A stretch of 64,000 nucleotides of DNA from Rhodanobacter sp. T12-5. GTDB lineage: Bacteria > Pseudomonadota > Gammaproteobacteria > Xanthomonadales > Rhodanobacteraceae. Where the stretch lies: positions 62,001 through 126,000 of the forward strand of contig NZ_NPKN01000009.1 of the NCBI RefSeq assembly GCF_008329435.1, written 5' to 3'. The position numbers and the translations under genes are program-made. Every line of letters begins with the position of its first letter. Within the stretch, counting starts at the first letter, position 1. Under the pieces are notes generated by a model. The model saw only the letters and a program-made list of their open reading frames with translations. It was not told where the DNA came from and made no database searches. Positions 39,105-47,582 of the stretch are shown here, one piece after another.

Positions 39105-39803
39105 ATGCCTGTACTGCGTCAGCTGCCGCGGTGGGCGTGGATCGGCGGCGGCGTGCTCGCCTTCATCGCCGGCATCGTCAACGCGGCCGGCTACATGGGC
39201 TTCCGCCACCAGTCGATCACCAACCTGACCGGATCCACCAGCCTGCTCGGCGTGGCATTCGGCACCGGCGACGGCGGCGAGGCGTGGCACTGGGGGCTCT
39301 CGATCGGCGCCTTCCTGATCGGTGCGATTCTCAGCGGCATGATCGTGCAGCAGAGCACGCTGAAACTCGGACGCCGCTACGGACTGGCACTGATACTGGA
39401 ATCGTTGCTGCTGTTCGCCGCGGTACCGCTGCTCGACGCCGGCAGTCCGGTCGGCCTGTACCTGGCAGCGATGGGCGCGGGGTTGCAGAACGGCATGGCC
39501 AGCACTTACAGCGGCATGGTGTTCCGCACCACCCATGTCTCCGGCATGTTCACCGACCTGGGCATCTACATCGGCCAGCGGCTGCGCGGGCTCGAGGTGG
39601 ATACCCTGCGCATCCGCGTATGCGTGCTGGTGGTGACGACCTTCACCCTCGGCAGCGCCGTCGGCGCTCTGCTGTTCGGCGTGCTGGGCGAACGCACCCT
39701 GCTGATTCCGGCCGTGCTTACCGGGTTGTGCGGCGTGGGCTACGGGCTGTATTGCCAGTACAAGGCGGGATGGGGGGCTACAGGGGATGTCGACGCAGGC
39801 TGA
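39105..39803 (+). CDS. DUF1275 (YoaK-like) membrane protein
   Basis: 232-residue membrane protein with about six helices. Starts after lolA by 7 bases. Contains GIVNAAGYMGFRHQSITNLTGSTSLLG near residue 24 and NGMASTYSGMVFRTTHVSGMFTDLG near 125, which are DUF1275 landmarks. Function unknown; transport is possible. Inserted between lolA and rarA, which are often neighbours. Confidence 0.88.
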   Translation: MPVLRQLPRWAWIGGGVLAFIAGIVNAAGYMGFRHQSITNLTGSTSLLGVAFGTGDGGEAWHWGLSIGAFLIGAILSGMIVQQSTLKLGRRYGLALILESLLLFAAVPLLDAGSPVGLYLAAMGAGLQNGMASTYSGMVFRTTHVSGMFTDLGIYIGQRLRGLEVDTLRIRVCVLVVTTFTLGSAVGALLFGVLGERTLLIPAVLTGLCGVGYGLYCQYKAGWGATGDVDAG

Positions 39804-39899
39804 GTGAGGGTAAATCCCGTCGGCCCGCCTGCGCTTTTGTCACTCTCTTGCGCGCGGGAAAATTGAAGCACAGCAGTCGAAACGTGCCGACCCGCTCTT

Positions 39900-39925
39900 G
39901 TGGGAGCGGCTTCAGCCGCGACGCT
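39900..39925 (+). repeat. single REP arm
   Basis: GTGGGAGCGGCTTCAGCCGC plus GACGCT: one arm of the REP family seen at 33591 and 38304, with an internal GCGGCTTCAGCCGC hairpin. No partner arm is visible nearby. Confidence 0.65.
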
Positions 39926-40008
39926 GTCCCGGCGCGCAGCACAGTGCAGCACCCCACCGGCATCGCGCCATGACCAATGCACCGGCAGGCATGGCTTATC
40001 ATGCCCGG

Positions 40009-41346
40009 ATGCCTCGTCCCGCCTCACCATCCACCCCCGGCCTGTTCGCCGAACCCGACGCGCTCAAGCCTCTGGCCGAGCGCATGCGCCCGCGCAGCCT
40101 CGACGAGATCGTCGGCCAGCAGCGCCTGGTCGGGCCGGACAAGGCGCTGCGCCGCGCGCTGGAAGCCGGCAAGATCCACTCGATGGTGCTGTGGGGCCCG
40201 CCTGGCTGCGGCAAGACCACCTTGGCGCTTCTGGTGGCACGTTATGCCGACGCCGATTTCCGCGCCATTTCCGCCGTACTCTCCGGCCTGCCGGACGTGC
40301 GCAAGGCACTGGCCGAGGCCGAGGTGAACTTCGCGCAAGGGCGACGCACCGTACTGTTCGTCGACGAGGTGCACCGCTTCAACAAGACCCAGCAGGATGC
40401 GTTCCTGCCGCACATCGAGCGCGGCGTGATCATCTTCATCGGCGCCACTACCGAGAACCCGTCGTTCGAGCTGAACTCCGCACTGCTGTCGCGCTGCCGC
40501 GTGCACGTGCTGGAGCCGGTCTCCACCGCCGACATCATCGCCGCACTGAAGCGCGCGCTGATCGACAGCGAACGCGGCCTGGGCGAGCTGCAGCTGCAGG
40601 TCTCCGATGAATCGCTGGACTCGATCGCCCAGGCAGCCGACGGCGACGTGCGCCGCGCGTTGACCCTGCTGGAAATCGCCGCCGAACTCGCTGAAGACAA
40701 GCGTATCGACGAAGCGACATTGACTCAGGTTCTGGCCGACCGTACCCGCCGGTTCGACAAGCAGGGCGAGCAGTTCTACGACCAGATCTCGGCGTTGCAC
40801 AAGTCGGTACGCTCGTCCGACCCCGACGCGGCGGTGTATTGGCTTTGCCGCATGCTCGACGGCGGCGTCGATCCGCTGTACCTGGCCCGGCGCATGACCC
40901 GCATGGCGGTGGAGGATGTCGGCCTGGCCGAGCCGCGCGCCTGGCGGATGGCGCTGGACGCGTGGGACACCTACGAACGCCTCGGCAGCCCCGAAGGCGA
41001 ACTGGGCCTGGCACAGCTGGCGATCTGGCTGGCGATCGCGCCGAAGAGCAACGCCGCCTACATGGCCTACAACAAGGCCCGTGCCGCGATCCGCGAAGGC
41101 GGCACGCTGGAAGTGCCGATGCACCTGCGCAACGCGCCGACCAAGCTCATGAAAGGCCTCGGCTACGGCAAGGGCTACCAGTACGACCACGACGCCGAAG
41201 GCGGCATCGCCCTCGATCAGCAATGCCTGCCCGACGAACTGGCCGGCAGCGTGTTCTACGAGCCGGTCGAGCGCGGACTGGAACTGCAACTGCGCGAGAA
41301 GCTGCTGGCGCTGCGTGCCGCCCGCGAAAAGGCGCGCAAGCCGTAG
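40009..41346 (+). CDS. rarA: replication-associated recombination ATPase RarA (MgsA)
   Basis: 445-residue clamp-loader-like AAA+ ATPase acting at stalled forks. Seen: LAERMRPRSLDEIVGQQRLVG, Walker A LWGPPGCGKTTLA near 60, Walker B VLFVDEVHRFNK near 115, sensor I IGATTENPSFELNSALLSRC near 150 and the C-terminal SNAAYMAYNKA and VPMHLRNAPTKLMK segments. ATG 40009 is chosen; 39970 and 39991 are in-frame alternatives. Confidence 0.95.
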   Translation: MPRPASPSTPGLFAEPDALKPLAERMRPRSLDEIVGQQRLVGPDKALRRALEAGKIHSMVLWGPPGCGKTTLALLVARYADADFRAISAVLSGLPDVRKALAEAEVNFAQGRRTVLFVDEVHRFNKTQQDAFLPHIERGVIIFIGATTENPSFELNSALLSRCRVHVLEPVSTADIIAALKRALIDSERGLGELQLQVSDESLDSIAQAADGDVRRALTLLEIAAELAEDKRIDEATLTQVLADRTRRFDKQGEQFYDQISALHKSVRSSDPDAAVYWLCRMLDGGVDPLYLARRMTRMAVEDVGLAEPRAWRMALDAWDTYERLGSPEGELGLAQLAIWLAIAPKSNAAYMAYNKARAAIREGGTLEVPMHLRNAPTKLMKGLGYGKGYQYDHDAEGGIALDQQCLPDELAGSVFYEPVERGLELQLREKLLALRAAREKARKP

Positions 41347-41366
41347 GAGCCCGCTCGCGGGCGATG
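41343..41366 (+). repeat. single REP arm after rarA
   Basis: GTAGGAGCCCGCTCGCGGGC plus GATG, identical to 24 bases of the left arm at 33591. It overlaps the rarA stop codon (TAG at 41344-41346), so the repeat supplies the end of the gene. Confidence 0.8.
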
Positions 41367-41471
41367 TTTTCCGCGATGCCAATGACCGCAGTCCCGCCGT
41401 GCTGCGCGCTCCCTTGCCGCCGCTGCGATCCCGAGCCTAGATTTCATCCCATCAACCGGGGAGGGTGAAGC

Positions 41472-42050
41472 ATGCGCGTACTCGTGGCGGGTCTTATCGG
41501 CGGCATCCTGATGTTCGTGTGGGGCGTGGTGGCGCACATGGCGCTGGGCCTGGGCGAGGTTGGCCTGCGCCTGCCAACCAACGAAAACATCGCGCTCAGC
41601 GGCCTGCAGCAAGGCCTGGGCGGGGAGCCCGGCGTATACCTGTTGCCCGCGCTGGATCCGAAGAAAATGGGCGACGCGGCCGAGGTACGGACCTATTCGA
41701 TCAAGGCCGTACGCTCGCCGTATGCCTTCGTGGTCTACCAGCCGCAAGGCACCGACATGACCCGGATGGGGCCGCAGATCGGGCGGCAATGGGCATCGGA
41801 TACGTTGGGCGGTTTGGCGCTGGCGTTCGTGATGGGGCTGGCAGGCCTCGGTTTTCGGCGCCGCCTCGCCGTGGCGGCGGCAGCGGCCGTATTCGCCTGG
41901 CTCGGCACCACCCTGCCGTACTGGAACTGGTACCGTTTCCCGCTCGATTTCACGCTCGCCGCGCTGGCCGAACAGCTCATCGGCTGGCTGATCGCCGGTG
42001 CCGCGATGGCCTGGTGGCTGGGCCGCAGCGAGCGCAAGCTGGCCAGCTGA
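41472..42050 (+). CDS. membrane protein, unknown
   Basis: 192-residue protein with an N-terminal helix (VLVAGLIGGILMFVWGVVAHM), a ~75-residue soluble loop containing NENIALSGLQQGL and a Tyr-Pro-rich segment, then three more helices ending WLIAGAAMAWWLGRSERK. I do not recognise the family. A GGGGAGGG site precedes the ATG. It lies alone between rarA and serS. Confidence 0.8.
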   Translation: MRVLVAGLIGGILMFVWGVVAHMALGLGEVGLRLPTNENIALSGLQQGLGGEPGVYLLPALDPKKMGDAAEVRTYSIKAVRSPYAFVVYQPQGTDMTRMGPQIGRQWASDTLGGLALAFVMGLAGLGFRRRLAVAAAAAVFAWLGTTLPYWNWYRFPLDFTLAALAEQLIGWLIAGAAMAWWLGRSERKLAS

Positions 42051-42124
42051 GCGTGTCGGCAAGCCGGGTGGCGATGTAACGCCACCCGGTATTCATTGCG
42101 GCAATTGCCACCCGGCAGCGATAA

Positions 42125-43818
<1,694 letters not shown>

Positions 43819-43857
43819 TAGGATTGCGTCCCTCGCAGAAGGATCGCGAACAAGTCT

Positions 43858-43947
43858 GGAGAGATGGCCGAGCGGTTTAAGGCAGCAGTCTTGAAAACTG
43901 CCGTAGGTGTAAGCCTACCGTGGGTTCGAATCCCACTCTCTCCGCCA
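43858..43947 (+). tRNA. tRNA-Ser (anticodon UGA)
   Basis: 90 bases including the encoded CCA. GGAGAGA acceptor arm pairs with TCTCTCC; D-arm GGCCGAGCGGTTTAAGGC; anticodon stem CAGT/ACTG around CTTGAAA, giving anticodon TGA at 43892-43894; long variable arm (CCGTAGGTGTAAGCCTACCG) typical of tRNA-Ser; T-arm GTGGGTTCGAATCCCAC. Lies just after serS and at the edge of a mobile-type region. Confidence 0.97.
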
Positions 43948-43962
43948 GATACGCAACTAAGT

Positions 43963-43983
43963 CCCTGAATATAGGGCCTTTTT
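43963..43983 (+). terminator. weak terminator after tRNA-Ser
   Basis: CCCT-GAATAT-AGGG, two Cs, then TTTTT. The stem is only 4 bp but the position just after the tRNA fits. Confidence 0.4.
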
Positions 43984-44200
43984 GTGGGCGATGTATTTTG
44001 TTCCCTTGTAAGTTCCCTGCGGGTCCGCAATGGCAGGTGTTCGCACTGTGCGACAGCTCGGCTATCTATTGCCGTCTATTTTAGAGACGCCTGTCCCCTG
44101 TTGACTGCTGCGCGAATGTCAGCATTAGTCAACAGTCAGGCGCCTTGTTCATTCGCCGTCTTTGCGCTGTACCCGGAACGGAAGGCTGCTCACAGCCTGC

Positions 44201-44410
44201 CTATGACGCTCTCGCCGGCTCGAACGATTCCAGCGCGCATCTGGTGGCGAGGTAGATCTCGACCACGCCGACCTCGGTGCTTCGAGTCGCGCGCACCGCC
44301 TCGATCAGATCCTGATCGCTGCAGCTGAAGCAGCCGCACCAGTGCGCACGGCTCAGACTGTCGCGGATATTGATCCGCTCGCTCGCACTCACGCTATGGC
44401 GCCCGTCCAC
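44201..44410 (-). CDS. DUF3606-like small protein
   Basis: 69-residue protein. ERINIRDSLSRAHWCGCFSC followed by SDQDLIEAVRATRSTEVGVVEIYLA follows the DUF3606 pattern (a DNA-binding-like helical domain with I-x-I...W...L-x-x-AV...V-x-x-YL). Starts with GTG inside the end of the upstream gene (22-base overlap). The family is common in plasmids and islands; function unknown. Confidence 0.6.
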   Translation of the reverse strand: MDGRHSVSASERINIRDSLSRAHWCGCFSCSDQDLIEAVRATRSTEVGVVEIYLATRCALESFEPARAS

Positions 44411-44628
44411 GTGTCTTGTGCCGCCTGGTAATGGGCCAGCGGCACGATCACGTCAGCGCTGTGCATTTCCACCCTCGTGACAAGGCCGGACTCCATATGC
44501 CCTGTTCGATCGGCGTCCCGCGCCTGCCTGATAGCAGCGCCGAGCTGCAGGCCATCCGCGATCGTGGCGCTCATAGTGCGAATGCACCATAGCCCGCTTT
44601 CATTCTGCTTCACGGTATAGACGATCAT
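44389..44628 (-). CDS. small protein paired with the DUF3606-like gene, unknown
   Basis: 79-residue protein starting MIVYTVKQNESGLWCIR, then an ADGLQLGAAIRQARDADR helix and VEMHSADVIVPLAHYQ. It resembles small beta-beta-alpha island proteins with a N-terminal strand pair, but I cannot name the family. A longer in-frame start at 44826 would cross a perfect hairpin and Arg/Pro-rich sequence, so the internal ATG is preferred. Confidence 0.5.
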   Translation of the reverse strand: MIVYTVKQNESGLWCIRTMSATIADGLQLGAAIRQARDADRTGHMESGLVTRVEMHSADVIVPLAHYQAAQDTWTGAIA

Positions 44629-44808
44629 GCGCGGCACCCAAAGGAAGTCGCCCCGGTCATCGGTCAGCGCTGATAGAGGGCAGTCTGGCCTGACTCGCGG
44701 GGCAGGATCTAGATTGCCGGCATGGCACTGGGGTGTGAGCCAGCGCAAGGTGAGCAAGCGTGTAGGCGAATGCCGATGCCATGTCAGTGGATGATTGTTA
44801 TATTGCCT

Positions 44809-44830
44809 TCGCATGTCAGGGGACATGCGA
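44809..44830. promoter_or_regulatory. perfect palindrome in the leader of the immunity-like gene
   Basis: TCGCATGTC-AGGG-GACATGCGA, a 9-bp stem with 4-base loop, directly before the AGGGGG ribosome-binding site (44837-44842). A TATATT -10 candidate lies at 44799-44804, so the palindrome would sit at the very start of the mRNA. Operator or 5' stabilising hairpin. Confidence 0.55.
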
Positions 44831-44847
44831 GCAAATAGGGGGAATTC

Positions 44848-45144
44848 ATGGACGTTGCTTTGTTACTTCTGATGCTTGTTGTCGGGCTGTTTTTCTATTT
44901 CCTCCCGGCGTTCGTTGCGAGCAATCGAGGGAACCCGAACACAACCGCCATCTTCATACTCGATCTGCTTCTTGGCTGGAGTCTGGTCGGCCGGGTCGTA
45001 GCGTTGGTATGGGCTTGTTCGGGCGAGAACCGTAAAGTGGCTGCTGGCGCGAAGGTCTACACCTGCCCATATTGCGATGAAGAGATCCGGCCTGCCGCGA
45101 TCAAGTGCAAGCACTGCGGTTCAGAAGTCACGCCAACAACATGA
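44848..45144 (+). CDS. superinfection-immunity-like membrane protein with zinc ribbon
   Basis: 98-residue protein. Two membrane helices, the second with NPNTTAIFILDLLLGWSLVGRV and ALVWACSG, match the superinfection immunity (Imm, PF14373-type) pattern known from phage T4, which blocks entry of further phage DNA. The C-terminal CPYCDEEIRPAAIKCKHCG is a four-Cys zinc ribbon. Strong AGGGGG site. Coupled to the next gene by ATGA. Immunity function is inferred; many bacteria carry such genes outside prophages. Confidence 0.75.
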   Translation: MDVALLLLMLVVGLFFYFLPAFVASNRGNPNTTAIFILDLLLGWSLVGRVVALVWACSGENRKVAAGAKVYTCPYCDEEIRPAAIKCKHCGSEVTPTT

Positions 45145-45797
45145 AAACGACTGTTGCGTTCTTCGCCGGAGTCATTACCGCCGCGGTGGTGGTCTTACTG
45201 ATCGCGCACTGGCCAGCTGTGTGTGCCATCAATGGCTCGGTATTCTGGACAGCAGCCGGCGCAATCGGTAGCGCGTCCGCAGCAGTGGTTGCGGTCGGCA
45301 TTTCCACCCGAGAGGGACGTCGTCGCGATAGGCGGGTTGCCGCGCGTGCGCGAATTGTCGCATCGCACCTCTTCACACCGTGCAGTGGATTGATGATTGC
45401 GTTGGATTTGGTGACTAAACAGGGCGCCGTATTCTCAGCGATTCTTCCCGGCTCGGCATCTACTGCAGTCACGGACAGCGCCGCTGCTTTGAATGCAGCG
45501 TGCAATCAGATCGCTGAATCTGTTCGCTTCTTCAATGTCGACGACGCAACATATTTGCCTGCGTATATTGGAGAACGCCTAGCGGTAGGCATAGGCGCTG
45601 CTGAATTGGTGATGGGTAGCACGCGTGCAGCCACCGACATGTACTTTGCTGCCGACAGCGATCCAAATCCCGACAGCGTGAGGTTCGAGGCTGCTTCGGA
45701 TTTCATAGGACATAGGACTGCGACCGTCGCCGCAGCTAACGTACGGATATTCATGGATTGGTGCAGGAAGGAATTCGAGGAAAAAAGCGGTGCCTAA
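45141..45797 (+). CDS. membrane-anchored protein coupled to the immunity-like gene, unknown
   Basis: 218-residue protein with two N-terminal helices (TTVAFFAGVITAAVVVLLIAH and FWTAAGAIGSASAAVVAVGI), then a basic REGRRRDRR stretch and a ~150-residue cytoplasmic helical domain. Lower GC and mixed codon use compared with core genes here. Layout of two helices plus basic linker plus helical domain recalls effector proteins in phage-exclusion modules, but no family is recognised. Confidence 0.65.
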   Translation: MKTTVAFFAGVITAAVVVLLIAHWPAVCAINGSVFWTAAGAIGSASAAVVAVGISTREGRRRDRRVAARARIVASHLFTPCSGLMIALDLVTKQGAVFSAILPGSASTAVTDSAAALNAACNQIAESVRFFNVDDATYLPAYIGERLAVGIGAAELVMGSTRAATDMYFAADSDPNPDSVRFEAASDFIGHRTATVAAANVRIFMDWCRKEFEEKSGA

Positions 45798-45800
45798 GCT

Positions 45801-45977
45801 TCATGGTTGTCGGTCAGTCTCATCCAGGACAGCCAGCGGTCCGCGATAGTGTTCCTGTTGGCGCTGGCGATCGTGCTCAGCGGCCTTGTCGACGCCATCC
45901 GCGACGTACACCACACGCAGCACCTCCGGTGGCGAGATCTCGCGCTCCAGCGTGCGCACTCGGTTCTTGAGGTTCAT
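45801..45977 (-). CDS. small phage-type protein
   Basis: 58-residue gene with a perfect AGGAGGAGG ribosome-binding site. It begins MNLKNRVRTLEREI, a coiled-coil start, then VLRVVYVADGVDKAAEHDR and a Gln/Arg-rich end. Similar short frames of the form M-x-LKNR-x-x-LE are frequent after small terminase genes of tailed phages. Start overlaps the upstream stop (ATGA), so the two form a pair. Confidence 0.6.
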   Translation of the reverse strand: MNLKNRVRTLEREISPPEVLRVVYVADGVDKAAEHDRQRQQEHYRGPLAVLDETDRQP

Positions 45978-46234
45978 GATGGCCTCCTCCTGACAACGAT
46001 CACTGCCGCGATCCGCTCGCGTTCTAGCTTCAGCTCAGCAAGACGCGCAGCCCTCTCTTCCGGAGAGCGGATGAAAACTTCGGATTTCTCCACAACAAGA
46101 CCGTTCAACTTCGCCACGTCCATAAGGGTCTGACGTGCCACAGATAGACCGTCTGCGCATCCCAACTTCTCGGATTTGTCGGCAATACTTATCAGGTCGG
46201 CAGTTATGGATGCCGCCGTGGATCGCCCAGGCAT
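45974..46234 (-). CDS. phage-type protein, possibly part of a small terminase subunit
   Basis: 86-residue frame: GLSVARQTLMDVAKLNGLVVEK, then SPEERAARLAELKLERERIA. This helix pattern resembles the C-terminal half of phage small-terminase or related DNA-packaging proteins. The N-terminal DNA-binding part is absent upstream in the same frame, so the gene may be truncated. Coupled to the 58-residue gene downstream. Confidence 0.45.
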   Translation of the reverse strand: MPGRSTAASITADLISIADKSEKLGCADGLSVARQTLMDVAKLNGLVVEKSEVFIRSPEERAARLAELKLERERIAAVIVVRRRPS

Positions 46235-46691
46235 GCTGCCGCCTTACATGCCGACAACCGCCGATGGTTCGTGCCGCTTGTTCGGTGACTTGTCCACGAT
46301 GCGCAACAGGCAGGGTCGCCGACTTCATGCGCAAGCCGTCCGCTTCCGGTATCTGAAGCGGCGCAGACTGCCACGACGTGCCGTAACCAAAGGCTGCCGC
46401 CAGACGCTTAGCTGCCCGATCTACTTGCTCGGCTTCCGCGTCCGTGAATTTCTCTGTTCTGCGTTCGGCCGCCCCCAAAAGCGGAACGGGGGAAGTTAAG
46501 TCGCAGTGACTTTTCCCGGAATCCTTGATCCGAATGGCAGCATCAGAGGCTAAACGGGCGGCGGCGACATGAGTCTTCAGAGTCACTTGCGCTTTTTCGC
46601 GGCGGCGCGATGGGCAGGATTCCTGGGCCGCCGACAACACGGCAGTGACCGAACCATCCAGGCAATGGGTAGCCGGTGTGCGAATGCCACT
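46235..46691. other. 457 bases without a convincing gene in the tRNA-Ser island
   Basis: The only long frame here (minus strand, 46035-46787) is out of frame with its neighbour, Arg/Cys-rich and without a clear start. It may be decayed phage sequence. Composition is mixed and less GC-rich than the core. Confidence 0.45.
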
Positions 46692-46720
46692 TTGACAGTC
46701 GCACTCCATGTAACTACAGT
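46692..46720 (+). promoter_or_regulatory. sigma70 promoter of brnT-brnA
   Basis: A perfect TTGACA (46692-46697), exactly 17 bases, then TACAGT (46715-46720). Predicted start near 46727, leaving an ~18-base leader before brnT. Confidence 0.75.
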
Positions 46721-46730
46721 TCGTAGCTAC
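46710..46730. promoter_or_regulatory. operator overlapping the brnTA -10 box
   Basis: GTAACTAC-AGTTC-GTAGCTAC: an 8-bp inverted repeat with one mismatch and a 5-base spacer, covering the -10 hexamer and the predicted start. The position is ideal for repression by BrnA or the BrnT-BrnA complex, as known for this family. Confidence 0.65.
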
Positions 46731-46744
46731 GGAATCTGGAATCC

Positions 46745-47035
46745 ATGGATATGGACTTCGAGTGGGACGACGCCAAGGCGGCTTCAAATTTGCGCAAGCA
46801 TGGCGTCGCCTTTGAAGATGCGGCCCATGTGTTTCTGGATGGCGGACGTGTCGACATGGTCGATGACCGCGAGGACTACGGTGAGGTCCGATGGTTGACG
46901 TTGGGCTGGGCAGGGCCGGTCTTGCTGGTCGTTGCCTACACTTTGCGCGGTGCTGGTGGAGACATCATCCGCATCATCTCGGCCCGCAAGGCCAATGCCG
47001 GCGAACGAGCGTACTACCATGAAAATGAAGCTTGA
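46745..47035 (+). CDS. brnT: BrnT-family type II toxin (RNase)
   Basis: 96-residue RelE-like toxin. Family pattern intact: FEWDDAKAASNLRKHGVAFEDAAHVFLD at the N-terminus and IIRIISARKANAGERAYYHE at the C-terminus with the catalytic Arg/Lys. BrnT cleaves RNA and is bound by BrnA. Toxin-first order, as usual in this family. A second ATG two codons later (46751) may be the true start. Confidence 0.92.
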   Translation: MDMDFEWDDAKAASNLRKHGVAFEDAAHVFLDGGRVDMVDDREDYGEVRWLTLGWAGPVLLVVAYTLRGAGGDIIRIISARKANAGERAYYHENEA

Positions 47036-47315
47036 TCCGAAACATCCCACGCCGTTGACCGCTGCGCAGCGCAAGCGCCTGCAGGCGGTGGCAGACAAGC
47101 CGGACGGCGGCATCGACTACAGCGACATTGCCGCGATGTCGGCCGAGTTCTGGGCAAGGCATCGTCCGGAGCGAAGCGAGCCGAAGGCGCAGGTGACCTT
47201 GCGGATCGACCAGGATGTGCTCGATTACTTCAAGGGTGGCGGCAAGGGCTACCAGACGCGGATCAACGATGTGCTGCGCAGTTTCGTGGCGGCCCACACA
47301 CCAGGCCAGCGCTGA
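47019..47315 (+). CDS. brnA: BrnA-family antitoxin
   Basis: 98-residue antitoxin overlapping brnT by 17 bases. The C-terminal QVTLRIDQDVLDYFKGGGKG followed by YQTRINDVLRSFV is the ribbon-helix-helix DNA-binding part of BrnA; the N-terminal half (PLTAAQRKRLQAVADKPDGGI) wraps the toxin. Expected to autoregulate through the palindrome at 46710-46730. Confidence 0.92.
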   Translation: MKMKLDPKHPTPLTAAQRKRLQAVADKPDGGIDYSDIAAMSAEFWARHRPERSEPKAQVTLRIDQDVLDYFKGGGKGYQTRINDVLRSFVAAHTPGQR

Positions 47316-47324
47316 ATCAACCGC

Positions 47325-47354
47325 ACCAAAAAAGGTGTCAGGGACAATTTTGGT
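47325..47354. repeat. inverted repeat after brnA
   Basis: ACCAAAA (47325-47331) pairs with TTTTGGT (47348-47354) around AAGGTGTCAGGGACAA. Just 9 bases after brnA. Similar GTGTCAGGGACA-bearing hairpins occur in many genomes near mobile genes. Possible terminator. Confidence 0.45.
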
Positions 47355-47582
47355 TCGCCTCTCTCCAACTCGTAAGGCGCGATGGCCTGCGTGACGACTA
47401 TTGGATACAGCCAGGGCGCCGGCACATTCTGTCGACCTCGCCACGCTCGATCTGCACACAGCCCTCGTTTCCGCAAGCAAGACTTTGCCGACGCTTCCAT
47501 GTACGGTTTGCCGGTCGCGGCAACGGACACGCCGTAGATCGCAGCCAGGGCAGGCATGTATGGGGCCAACTTGGGAGCGAAG

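Noticed and set aside
46035..46787. 250-residue minus-strand frame in the tRNA-Ser island
   Set aside because: Cys/Arg-rich, overlaps the brnTA promoter, out of frame with the phage-type genes. At best decayed sequence.
47340..47380. Possible attachment-site copy of the tRNA-Ser 3' end (GGTTCG...CTCTCTCC)
   Set aside because: Only about 14 scattered bases agree and the spacing differs; too weak to be an att repeat.
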